Shown here: positions 19,785 through 27,937 of the stretch, in pieces | Position numbering within the stretch: position 1 is the first letter of the stretch | Layout: each line of letters opens with the position of its first letter | Assembly: GCF_000422725.1 (NCBI RefSeq) | Contig: NZ_KE383909.1 | Span: 667,178 to 731,177, forward strand | Length of the DNA stretch: 64,000 nt | Direction: 5' to 3' | Origin: Flavobacterium subsaxonicum WB 4.1-42 = DSM 21790 | GTDB taxonomy: Bacteria > Bacteroidota > Bacteroidia > Flavobacteriales > Flavobacteriaceae | The notes under the pieces: model-generated | What the model was told of the DNA's origin: nothing | The model's input: only the letters and a program-made list of their open reading frames with translations | Databases searched by the model: none | Position numbers and translations under genes: made by a program

Positions 19785-20276
19785 ATGGAGAATTTAAAAA
19801 AAGCATACATAGCGGGCGGTTGTTTCTGGGGCATGGAAGACCTTTTCAGGGTATTGCCCGGTGTAAAAGATACCGAAGTAGGCTATTTGGGCGGACAAAA
19901 CGAAAACCCTACGTATCAGGATCATCCAGGCCATGCTGAAGGGCTGGAAATAACTTACGATCCGCAGGTAATAACCTATAAAGAACTGTTAGATTACTTT
20001 TACAGAGTGCACGACCCAACAACGGTAGACAGGCAGGGCAACGACAGGGGAGCCAGTTATCGTTCGGCCCTTTTTATCCAGAATGAGGAGGAAGAGCAGA
20101 CAGCTAAAGAAGTTATTGATATTGTTGATGCATCTAAAAGATGGCCCGGTACAGTGGTTACAACTTTAGAGCCATTTACAAAATTCTGGACAGCCGAAGG
20201 TTACCACCAGGACTATCTTGTTAAAAATCCTAACGGGTACACCTGCCATTTCGAAAGGTTTGGTACTTTTTTGTAG
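19785..20276 (+). CDS. msrA: peptide-methionine (S)-S-oxide reductase MsrA
   Basis: A 163-residue protein of normal length. The catalytic cysteine is C13 in AGGCFWGMEDLF. Also conserved are VGYLGG near residue 32, HDPTTVDRQGNDRGASYRSALF near 75-95, and TKFWTAEGYHQDYL near the end. It reduces methionine S-sulfoxide in oxidised proteins, using thioredoxin. No signal peptide or fused MsrB domain is present. It stands alone, with a terminator hairpin 40 bp downstream shared with the convergent T9SS gene. Confidence 0.97.
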   Translation: MENLKKAYIAGGCFWGMEDLFRVLPGVKDTEVGYLGGQNENPTYQDHPGHAEGLEITYDPQVITYKELLDYFYRVHDPTTVDRQGNDRGASYRSALFIQNEEEEQTAKEVIDIVDASKRWPGTVVTTLEPFTKFWTAEGYHQDYLVKNPNGYTCHFERFGTFL

Positions 20277-20313
20277 GCATGTACACTACTCTTAGAACGT
20301 AATTATAAATTCT

Positions 20314-20348
20314 AAAACCCCTTTAGTTTCCAGTGCTAAAGGTGTTTT
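20314..20348. terminator. bidirectional terminator between msrA and the T9SS protein gene
   Basis: AAAACCCCTTTAG (20314-20326) pairs with CTAAAGGTGTTTT (20336-20348) with one mismatch, a 9-base loop, and A/T-rich flanks on both sides. Confidence 0.75.
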
Positions 20349-20373
20349 CCATTCAAAGTAAAAATAGACGTAC

Positions 20374-21948
20374 TTAGTTTTTAATCAGTTTTGTGGCTAT
20401 ATAGCCATCAAGCTGTACAAAGTAAGTGCCTTTTGGCAGAGGTGCCACGTTTAGAGGGGTATTTATACCTATAGTGAAACTTTGTAATTTCTGACCTAAT
20501 GTGTTTACTATACTACCATTAACATTTTGGTCTGTTCCTGAAATGTAAACCAGATCGGTAGCCGGGTTAGGGTAGAGCACCGTTGTTTTTAATTGTGATG
20601 ATGCATTTCCTAAAACTTCATTATTCAGTTTTGCCAGGTAAGGGTAGTAATCGGTTTGCTGTTGCGGGTTGTAAGTAATGCTATCAAAAGAGCAGGCATC
20701 AAAGCCCATACCGGCAGCAAAAACTTCGCTGTCTGCATTAATGCATAAACCATCAAAACGGGTATAGCCGCCGGCACCGCCTGTTTTTGCCATTACTACT
20801 GTACCTCCCGGACTGTACTTTAATATCAGGGCATTGCTGCCAAAACCGGCTACACCGGTTGTAATTCCGTTGCCCCAGTTAATGGTGCCCGATGTTTTGC
20901 CTGCAATATAAATATTGCCATTGGCATCAAGGTTTAAAAAATTGCGGTTGCCCAGTGCAATGCCGCCGCTGCCGGGCACTTCGCGCAGCCACAGGTATTG
21001 GCCATCCGCATTGAGTTTGGTTAAAAAGAAATCTTCAAAAGCAGCTGACCCTTCCGACGTTATATCATCAAAATTAAAAGCGCCAAACAGGTAAGAGCAA
21101 AAATAGACCTCATTAGGGTGGCGGGTTACAACATGTGGTTCGCTGCAGGTAATGTCTTCTACATATTTAACCCATTGAAACGTACCTGTTGCAGAATATT
21201 TTGTGAGGTATATATTGTACAACAACTCCTGAGGGGGAGCATTGAGCACACCTGCAAAAGTAGCATTCCAATTGGCACAGCCACCCGCCGAATAGATATT
21301 ACCCTCGGTATCTATGCTTAACGATGTTATGCGGCTTACGCCTGATTGTTCAATAGTAGATAACACCGTACCACTTGCCGATAGCTTAGTAATATACGTG
21401 CTTGAAAAATTGCCATATCCTGTATAAATGTTTCCGGTAGCATCTATTGCCAAAGGTTTAGCTTCAGATATAATGTTGAGACCCGAGCCTTCGGGTTCAT
21501 CAATGGTTAGTTGATGGTGCCACAATAGGTTGCCATTGGTATCAAATTTAGCCACGAGCCATTGCTCGTCCTGGTTTATAGTGGTTAAGGTAACATCTTC
21601 TATAGTTATGGTGGCAACAAAGCTAAGTGCCAATATAACATTGCCATCATGGTCGGCTACCATACTGTGGCTCTGTGCGTTGCCGCTTATAGTTTTAGAA
21701 AATAAAAGGGTGCCGTTGATGTCGTATTTATTTAAATACATAGAACCCATAATCGAGTTATATATAAACGGATTGGATTTAAAACCGCTAAAAAACACAT
21801 TGCCATCCTGGTCTAATGCTGTAGAGTAGCCCACCATATCCGGGTTATAGGGCATAAGCGTTTGGGGTGTTTTAAGCCACTCAAAAGTTTGTGCGTTTGC
21901 TGTGATGCCTGCGATTAACAGTAACAATAAGTAGATAATTTTTTTCAT
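20374..21948 (-). CDS. exported beta-propeller protein with T9SS type A sorting domain
   Basis: A 524-residue protein. A signal peptide (IIYLLLLLIAGITANAQ) is followed by many SBBP-like repeats of the form DxxGNxxxxG (TALDQDGNVFFSG, DATGNIYTGY, DTEGNIYSAGG, DANGNIYIAG), which build a beta-propeller over most of the length. The last 75 residues are a type A sorting domain (VLYPNPATDLVYI, LNVAPLPKGTYFVQL, TKLIKN). It should cross the outer membrane by the type IX system and be anchored or released. The frame extends to 21984, but Met at 21948 gives a clean signal peptide. The ligand is unknown. Confidence 0.9.
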   Translation of the reverse strand: MKKIIYLLLLLIAGITANAQTFEWLKTPQTLMPYNPDMVGYSTALDQDGNVFFSGFKSNPFIYNSIMGSMYLNKYDINGTLLFSKTISGNAQSHSMVADHDGNVILALSFVATITIEDVTLTTINQDEQWLVAKFDTNGNLLWHHQLTIDEPEGSGLNIISEAKPLAIDATGNIYTGYGNFSSTYITKLSASGTVLSTIEQSGVSRITSLSIDTEGNIYSAGGCANWNATFAGVLNAPPQELLYNIYLTKYSATGTFQWVKYVEDITCSEPHVVTRHPNEVYFCSYLFGAFNFDDITSEGSAAFEDFFLTKLNADGQYLWLREVPGSGGIALGNRNFLNLDANGNIYIAGKTSGTINWGNGITTGVAGFGSNALILKYSPGGTVVMAKTGGAGGYTRFDGLCINADSEVFAAGMGFDACSFDSITYNPQQQTDYYPYLAKLNNEVLGNASSQLKTTVLYPNPATDLVYISGTDQNVNGSIVNTLGQKLQSFTIGINTPLNVAPLPKGTYFVQLDGYIATKLIKN

Positions 21949-21967
21949 GTTCTCTGCTTTTACAAAA

Positions 21968-22000
21968 CAAAAGTAGTATTTCAAACCAATTGATTATCAA
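21968..22000 (-). promoter_or_regulatory. likely promoter of the T9SS protein gene
   Basis: On the minus strand TTTTTG ending at 21998, a 22-bp spacer, then TACTTTTG (21975-21968), which is 20 bp before the start codon. The spacer is slightly longer than usual. Confidence 0.5.
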
Positions 22001-22070
22001 AAATAAAGTATTTGATAACAGCAATTTAGAATTTGAACAACCTGATTGAGAATTTGATAGTACCCATTAC

Positions 22071-23069
22071 TTACAACGACCCACGCACAATAAGCTTGCT
22101 CTTATTTTCTATCTGCCCACGGTTTTGGTCGAGTATCATTTCGCCTAAAATTTTACCCATCTGGTTAAAGTCGGTAGATATGGTAGTAATACCGTTTTCT
22201 ACCACCTTTTTTAGGGGTGTGTCGTTATAAGATATTACACCAACATCTCTGCCAATTTTTAGTTTCTGGGCTTTTGCCTGCTCTATAACATTAACCAAAT
22301 GACGGTCGTTGGGTATAATGTAAACATCGCCCACATCGATACCGTGGTTATCAAAATCCGGAATTATTTCGTAGTTAAGGCCGTGCTCTTCGCAAAATTT
22401 TACAAAGCCAATCTGCATGCCGGGTGGCTGCTTAAATGCCGGGAAAATCAGTATTAGCTTGTTGTATTTGTGTAGCTTATCGTAGCCCGTTGTAAGCGCA
22501 TTATACATGTCATTCACAAAGTTTTGATGTATAGAGGGGTAGTCGCGCAGCTCATCGTTGGTCTGGTCTAAAATGTAAACATCATTCTTGGGCAGGGTGT
22601 TAATAATGGCAGCGGCACCCTTTAGGGTAGTGGGCATTATTACGTATTTAGAATAATCGCCGCTGTTCTCGTTCACTAGTTTTTTAAAAACGTCTATACT
22701 AAAATAATGAAAGAAAATGTCTATCTGCGCGTTGCTGCCCATAGTTGCAATAAACGAGTTGTAAAGATCTTCTTTAAAGGAGTTAAACTCATCAAACAAT
22801 AAAAAGATGCGCTGTTGCAGGGTAAACTCTTCGCTTTTAATGTAATAGCCCTTGCCGAGGCGGGAGTAGATAATACCGCGTTTTTTAAGCTCCTCATAAG
22901 CCAGCAGTACCGTATCGCGCGAAAGCGAAAACTCAAGCGCCACCTTGTTTACAGAGGGTAGCTTATCGCCGCGCTTAAGTCGTTTCTCTGCAATAGCGGT
23001 TTCTATAGAAAGTACTATCTGCTTATATTTCGGAAGGCTTTTGCGCGAATCTATTTCTATTATCTTCAT
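22071..23069 (-). CDS. GntR-type regulator with LacI-like sensor domain
   Basis: A 332-residue protein. Residues 1-70 form a GntR winged helix (SLPKYKQIVLSIETAI, LKRGDKLPSVNKVALEFSLSRDTVLLAYEELKKRGIIY). The rest is a periplasmic-binding/LacI-type sensor domain (NDVYILDQT, VGVISYNDTPLKKVVENGITTISTDFNQMG near the end). Met at 23069 is chosen over 23108. It is divergent from the eight-gene glycan operon starting at 23314, and the space between them holds repeated ACTGGT sites and a palindrome, so it most likely represses or activates that operon in response to a sugar. Confidence 0.9.
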   Translation of the reverse strand: MKIIEIDSRKSLPKYKQIVLSIETAIAEKRLKRGDKLPSVNKVALEFSLSRDTVLLAYEELKKRGIIYSRLGKGYYIKSEEFTLQQRIFLLFDEFNSFKEDLYNSFIATMGSNAQIDIFFHYFSIDVFKKLVNENSGDYSKYVIMPTTLKGAAAIINTLPKNDVYILDQTNDELRDYPSIHQNFVNDMYNALTTGYDKLHKYNKLILIFPAFKQPPGMQIGFVKFCEEHGLNYEIIPDFDNHGIDVGDVYIIPNDRHLVNVIEQAKAQKLKIGRDVGVISYNDTPLKKVVENGITTISTDFNQMGKILGEMILDQNRGQIENKSKLIVRGSL

Positions 23070-23111
23070 CCTAAAATACATTTTAAATAATAAATGTAAA
23101 AAATACATTTA

Positions 23112-23177
23112 ACTGGTGGCTAATATACAAAACTGGTAGGTACTGGTATACTATAACGTTATAAATTTTTATATTTG
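23112..23177 (+). promoter_or_regulatory. control region of the glycan operon
   Basis: ACTGGT occurs at 23112, 23132 and 23142, that is at 20- and 10-bp spacing on one helix face. It is followed by the 12-bp palindrome TATAACGTTATA (23152-23163) and the -7-like TATATTTG (23170-23177). The adjacent GntR-type protein is the likely binder. The transcript would have a leader of about 130 bases. Confidence 0.5.
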
Positions 23178-23313
23178 AAATATATTATATCTTTTTAAGA
23201 GTAATTTTTAAAATTATCGGAATAAAAAAATACATTCTTCATTTTAAGGATGCTCTAAAATCAGTGTAATTTATAACAATAATAAAAAATACCAAACCAA
23301 AATAAACAAAAGT

Positions 23314-25335
23314 ATGTTACAGGTTTTATACCGTACAACTTATATAAGCCATACAAAATACCTGTCATACTTTGCGGTGTTACTGCTTAGTGCAATAGTT
23401 AACGCACAACAAGTTAGCAGTATAGATAGTAATGGGGCAGAGGCAAGAGCCTACTTTGTAAGCACGCTTACTAAAATTGCCCATCCGGTTTTAAATGCTC
23501 TTAGCAACAACCGCTTAAAACTGGATATGCCTGTAGAAACCGCGCCCAATGCTTATGGCGACAGGGATAAAGTAACGTATTTAGAGGCTTTTGGACGAAC
23601 CCTTAGTGGGATGGCTCCGTGGCTGGAACTGGGTGCTGACGCCACTGAAGAAGGTAAGCTGAGGGAGCAGTACATACAAATGGCATTAAAATGTATTGAC
23701 AACGCTACCAACCCACAGGCTGCTGATTATATGAATTTTACCAATGGCGGCCAGCCTCTTGTAGATGCTGCGTTTTTTGCCGAAGCTTTAATTAGAGCCC
23801 CGCGCCAATTGTGGGATCCATTAGAGCCAAGGGTAAAGCAAAATGTGCTTACAGCCTTAAAATCAACGCGAAGCATTTCTCCGGCGTATATGAACTGGCT
23901 GTTGTTTACCGGTATGATAGAAGCCGCTATTTTAAAGTTTGACGCTGCTGGCCAGGCCGATATGGTACGCCTGGAATATGCCCTTAATAAGCATAATGAA
24001 TGGTATTTGGGCGATGGTGTTTACGGCGATGGTGCTGATTTTCATTATGATTATTACAACAGTTTTGTAATCCAGCCCATGATACTGGATATTTTATTGG
24101 TTCTTAAAGATAAAAAGCAAGCTCTTAAAGGGTGGCGTTATAAAAGCGATTATATAGATGGCTATAGCAAGTTTTTAGAGCGTTCTCGCCGTTATGCGGG
24201 CATACAGGAGCGGTTAATTTCGCCGGAAGGCACTTATCCTGCCGTTGGGCGGTCGTTAGCGTACAGGGTAGGCGCATTTCAGGCACTATCTCAAATGGCG
24301 CTGTTGCAGGAGCTTCCGCAGGATGTAAACCCGGCTCAGGTGCGCTGTGCATTGTATGCCATCATAAAAAAACAAATGGAGGCTCCCGGCACTTTTGATG
24401 CTAATGGCTGGTTAACGCTTGGTTTTTACGGGCATCAGCCTGAAATTGCCGAGGGCTACATTTCTACAGGTAGTCTTTATTTATGTACCACCGCTTTTCT
24501 GGCCTTGGGGCTGCCGCAGCAAACTGCTTTTTGGGCAGCTCCATCGGTGCCTTATACACAACAACAAATATGGGGTGACAAAAAAGCACCAATAGACCAT
24601 GCTTTTTATCCTGACAATGCTAAACATAACCCGGTTTGGCAAACGGTTACAGATAGTACATCGTTTGGCAGCGATAAGCTATTTAAGAAGCAATGGAATA
24701 ACTTTTACCCTTGGGGTACCGACCATAACGGGTCGGCGCGCATGTACAAAAGCCAAATTATTTTAAAAGATAATGTGCTGCAATTAAAGGCCACTAAGGT
24801 TAAAAAGGCAGAGGGAAAGAGCAAATTAGATCCGCATCTGGATATAAAATATCAATCGGGTGCTGTGCATGCCAAACACCAGGTTACGGTTAGTAATGAG
24901 TATCCTGTTTATAAAATATCGGGAGAATTTAAAGCACCCACAGCAGCCGGGACATGGCCTGCCTTCTGGCTTACTGCGGTTAACGGGTGGCCTCCGGAAA
25001 CGGATATCTTAGAATTTAAAGGCGATGCCACAAACTGGCAAAATACCTTTATAACGCCCCAAAACTGCACTACAATTAAAACCACTTTGGACGATGCTTT
25101 AGAGCAATGGCATACCTACACGGCCATCTTAAAAAGAATTGATGATGAGCATACTTCTATTACCTATTATATTGATGATGAGAAAAAAGGCGAGCATTAT
25201 ACCAACTTTACCAACAAGCCTTTGTGGCTTATTATAAACCTGCAAATGGAGGGTTCATCGGGCGAGAAAGGGCCTGATGCAGAGACTAATTTCTACGCCA
25301 AAAACGTAAGCATTAAAAGAATAAAAGCCCAATGA
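23314..25335 (+). CDS. exported DUF2264 - GH16 fusion glycosidase
   Basis: A 673-residue protein with a signal peptide (cleavage after about residue 32). Residues about 40-410 are a DUF2264 domain (alpha-toroid; YLEAFGRTLSGMAPWLELG, YGDGADFHYDYYNSFVIQPM); from memory this family includes GH154-type exo-beta-glucuronidases. Residues about 465-673 are a GH16-like jelly roll with an intact catalytic motif E562-T-D564-I-L-E567, plus AGTWPAFWLT before it. The two modules suggest an exo enzyme coupled to an endo-beta-glucanase or galactanase. It is the first gene of the operon, and its stop overlaps the next start by 4 bp. GH16 specificity cannot be read from the motif. Confidence 0.85.
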   Translation: MLQVLYRTTYISHTKYLSYFAVLLLSAIVNAQQVSSIDSNGAEARAYFVSTLTKIAHPVLNALSNNRLKLDMPVETAPNAYGDRDKVTYLEAFGRTLSGMAPWLELGADATEEGKLREQYIQMALKCIDNATNPQAADYMNFTNGGQPLVDAAFFAEALIRAPRQLWDPLEPRVKQNVLTALKSTRSISPAYMNWLLFTGMIEAAILKFDAAGQADMVRLEYALNKHNEWYLGDGVYGDGADFHYDYYNSFVIQPMILDILLVLKDKKQALKGWRYKSDYIDGYSKFLERSRRYAGIQERLISPEGTYPAVGRSLAYRVGAFQALSQMALLQELPQDVNPAQVRCALYAIIKKQMEAPGTFDANGWLTLGFYGHQPEIAEGYISTGSLYLCTTAFLALGLPQQTAFWAAPSVPYTQQQIWGDKKAPIDHAFYPDNAKHNPVWQTVTDSTSFGSDKLFKKQWNNFYPWGTDHNGSARMYKSQIILKDNVLQLKATKVKKAEGKSKLDPHLDIKYQSGAVHAKHQVTVSNEYPVYKISGEFKAPTAAGTWPAFWLTAVNGWPPETDILEFKGDATNWQNTFITPQNCTTIKTTLDDALEQWHTYTAILKRIDDEHTSITYYIDDEKKGEHYTNFTNKPLWLIINLQMEGSSGEKGPDAETNFYAKNVSIKRIKAQ

Positions 25336-26636
25336 TGCAGTATAAACAATATATAGTGAGGACTTTAATTGCCTGTTTGTTGGGGGTGCTATCAAGTAGT
25401 TGTGTATCTCTAAAAACAACGCAAACTACTGTGGGGTTGGGGTGGAGCAGTAACTCCGTTAATACCGTTGTGTTTAGAAACAGTGCTTTAACAAGCCTTA
25501 AAAATTACCAGTTTACGGCTTATTATGATAACGATGGGTACATGGTTTTAGGCAAACGCAAACTTGGCAGCAGTAATTGGCAAGTGGTAAAGTCGGAGTA
25601 TAAAGGTAATGTAAAAGATGCCCACAACACCATTAGCCTTGCGGTAGACGCCAAAGGCTACGTGCATGTAAGTTTCGACCATCATGATACCCGCCTGCGC
25701 TACGCCAAAAGCAAAGAACCGTTTGGTTTAGCGTTGGGTGCAGAACAAAGTATGACGGGAAGCCAGGAATTAAAAGTTACGTATCCGGAGTTTCATAACC
25801 TGCCCAATGGTAAGCTTATATTTTGTTACAGGTCGGGAGCGTCGGGTCGTGGTAATATGGTTATAAACAGTTATAATGCTGCTACCGACAAGTGGACACA
25901 ACTTCAAAATAACCTGCTAAATGGCGAAGAGCTGCGCAGTGCCTACTGGCAAATTTGTGTAGATAATATGGGTTATATCCATGTATCATGGGTTTGGAGA
26001 GAGAGCTGGGATGTGTCTACCAACCACGATATATGTTATACGGTGAGTAAAGATGGCGGTGTAACCTGGCAAAAATCAACGGGAGAGGCCTATGTGTTAC
26101 CTATTACTGTTGCCAGTGCCGAGGTTGCATGGCCGGTTCCTCAAAACAGCAGCCTTATCAACCAGACATCGATGACTGCCGATGCTAACGGCAACCCGTA
26201 CATTGCTACGTATTGGGATAATGATGGCATACCACAGTACAAAGTGGTGTATAAAACGGATGGAAAATGGCAGTTGCTAAATACTAATTTTCATAAGAAT
26301 ACTTTTACATTAGGTGGCGGCGGAACGAAAAATATAACGATTTCGCGGCCAAAAGTTTTAATAAATAAGGCTATCTTGTATCTCCTTTTCAGGGATGCCG
26401 AACGGGGGTCTAAAATTACCCTTACTTACGCAGATCTGGATAAGAAACAATGGCAGGTAAAAAACCTTACAGAGCAATCTGTAGGGGATTGGGAGCCTAA
26501 TTACGACCAGGAATTGTGGAGTGCCAAAAAGCAGCTTCACATTTTTTCGCAAAAGGTAACACAGGTAGATGGCGAGGGCTTACAACAAGTTGCGCCACAG
26601 CCGGTAAATGTAATAGAGGTTAAAAACCTGCCGTAA
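25332..26636 (+). CDS. BNR-repeat beta-propeller lipoprotein (GH145 / PL24-25-like)
   Basis: A 434-residue protein with a lipoprotein signal (lipobox SSSC, about residue 24). It belongs to the BNR_4 seven-bladed propeller group: DAHNTISLAVDAKGYVHVSFDHHD, TYPEFHNLPNGKLIFCYRSGASGRGN, HVSWVWRESWDVSTNHDICY and TKNITISRPKV are hallmarks. Known relatives include GH145 L-rhamnosidases acting on rhamnose-glucuronic acid ends of arabinogalactan, and PL24/PL25 ulvan lyases. It starts inside the stop of the previous gene. Its neighbours (GH88, GH2) fit release and processing of a uronic acid end, but hydrolase versus lyase cannot be decided here. Confidence 0.8.
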   Translation: MMQYKQYIVRTLIACLLGVLSSSCVSLKTTQTTVGLGWSSNSVNTVVFRNSALTSLKNYQFTAYYDNDGYMVLGKRKLGSSNWQVVKSEYKGNVKDAHNTISLAVDAKGYVHVSFDHHDTRLRYAKSKEPFGLALGAEQSMTGSQELKVTYPEFHNLPNGKLIFCYRSGASGRGNMVINSYNAATDKWTQLQNNLLNGEELRSAYWQICVDNMGYIHVSWVWRESWDVSTNHDICYTVSKDGGVTWQKSTGEAYVLPITVASAEVAWPVPQNSSLINQTSMTADANGNPYIATYWDNDGIPQYKVVYKTDGKWQLLNTNFHKNTFTLGGGGTKNITISRPKVLINKAILYLLFRDAERGSKITLTYADLDKKQWQVKNLTEQSVGDWEPNYDQELWSAKKQLHIFSQKVTQVDGEGLQQVAPQPVNVIEVKNLP

Positions 26637-26670
26637 TTTAAGAGCATACAACAACCAATTAAATCCAACA

Positions 26671-27882
26671 ATGAAAAAACATCTATTATCCATTTTTACC
26701 TTATTTGCTTTAGCATCGTGCGGCCAAAAAGAAAAACAACAGGAGCCTGAAAAAGAGAATCTTGATCAAAAAATTGAAGCTACACTGCAAACCGCTACAG
26801 AGCAATATAAATACCTGGGCAGCATTACGCCAAAGAGCCGCTATCCTAAAACCTACCACGCCCAAAAAGATTCCCTTGAAACCAGCGATTCAGGCTGGTG
26901 GTGCAGTGGCTTTTATCCGGGCACGTTACTGTATTTAGATGAAGCCAATAAAAACAACGTTTTTAAAAAACAGCTCGAACCGGTTTTAGACGATTTAAAA
27001 CGCGAACAGTTTAACAAATCTACCCACGATCTTGGTTTTATGATGTATTGCAGCTTTGGGAATGCCGAGCGCCTTACGCCTAAAAAAGAGTATGAAGAGG
27101 TGCTTATGAATAGTGCCAAATCGCTGATTACCCGCTATAATGATAAGGCTAAATGTATAAAATCGTGGGACAGTGCTCCCTGGAACCATGCTTCTGCCGA
27201 AGAAATGCCGGTTATTATAGATAATATGATGAACCTTGAATTGTTATTTTGGGCTACAAAACACAGTGGCGACAGCACCTATTACAAAATAGCGGTAAAC
27301 CATGCCAACACTACCATGAAAAACCACTTCCGTACCGATTTTAGCTCGTTCCACGAGGTGGTGTACAACATAAATACGGGTGCAGTTACCAAACAGATAA
27401 CCAATCAGGGCGCGGCTGATGACTCATCCTGGGCACGCGGACAGGCATGGGGTCTGTACGGCTATGTGGTTATGTATCGCGAAACCAAAGACGCCAAATA
27501 CCTTAATGAGGCAGAGAATATTGCCAACTACATCCTTAACCATCCTAACCTTCCAAAAGACATGATACCGTATTGGGATTTTAATGCCCCGGGCATACCC
27601 AACGCCTTGCGTGATTCTTCCGCGGCAGCCATAATTTCTTCGGCGTTGTTCGAGCTGAGTAAATATTCAGGTAAACCTCTGGCTTCCAGATTAAAAAATG
27701 ATGCCGAAACCATTTTAGGCAACCTGCTTACCCCGCAATATATAGCCAAACCTAAAACCAACGGAGGCTTTATTTTAATGCATGGTGTGGGCAATATGCC
27801 TAACAAAACAGAGGTTGACACCCCGCTTAGCTATGGAGATTATTATTTAGTTGAGGCCATGCTTCGCCATAAAAATTATTAA
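26671..27882 (+). CDS. GH88 unsaturated glucuronyl hydrolase, lipoprotein
   Basis: A 403-residue protein with lipobox LASC at about residue 17. It is an alpha/alpha-barrel GH88 enzyme. The two conserved aspartates are D120 in THDLGFMMYCSFGN and D184 in PVIIDNMMNLELL, matching the pair known from Bacillus UGL. ADDSSWARGQAWGLYGYVVMYRET and the C-terminal GGFILMHGVGNMPNKTEVDTPLSYGDYY are also family hallmarks. It removes 4,5-unsaturated glucuronic acid left by a polysaccharide lyase, which implies that a lyase acts on the same substrate; the preceding BNR propeller is a candidate. Confidence 0.92.
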   Translation: MKKHLLSIFTLFALASCGQKEKQQEPEKENLDQKIEATLQTATEQYKYLGSITPKSRYPKTYHAQKDSLETSDSGWWCSGFYPGTLLYLDEANKNNVFKKQLEPVLDDLKREQFNKSTHDLGFMMYCSFGNAERLTPKKEYEEVLMNSAKSLITRYNDKAKCIKSWDSAPWNHASAEEMPVIIDNMMNLELLFWATKHSGDSTYYKIAVNHANTTMKNHFRTDFSSFHEVVYNINTGAVTKQITNQGAADDSSWARGQAWGLYGYVVMYRETKDAKYLNEAENIANYILNHPNLPKDMIPYWDFNAPGIPNALRDSSAAAIISSALFELSKYSGKPLASRLKNDAETILGNLLTPQYIAKPKTNGGFILMHGVGNMPNKTEVDTPLSYGDYYLVEAMLRHKNY

Positions 27883-27937
27883 TCCAAGTTACTTTTCCAT
27901 ATTTATCCAAACATCTATCCAACAAACTATTACAATT

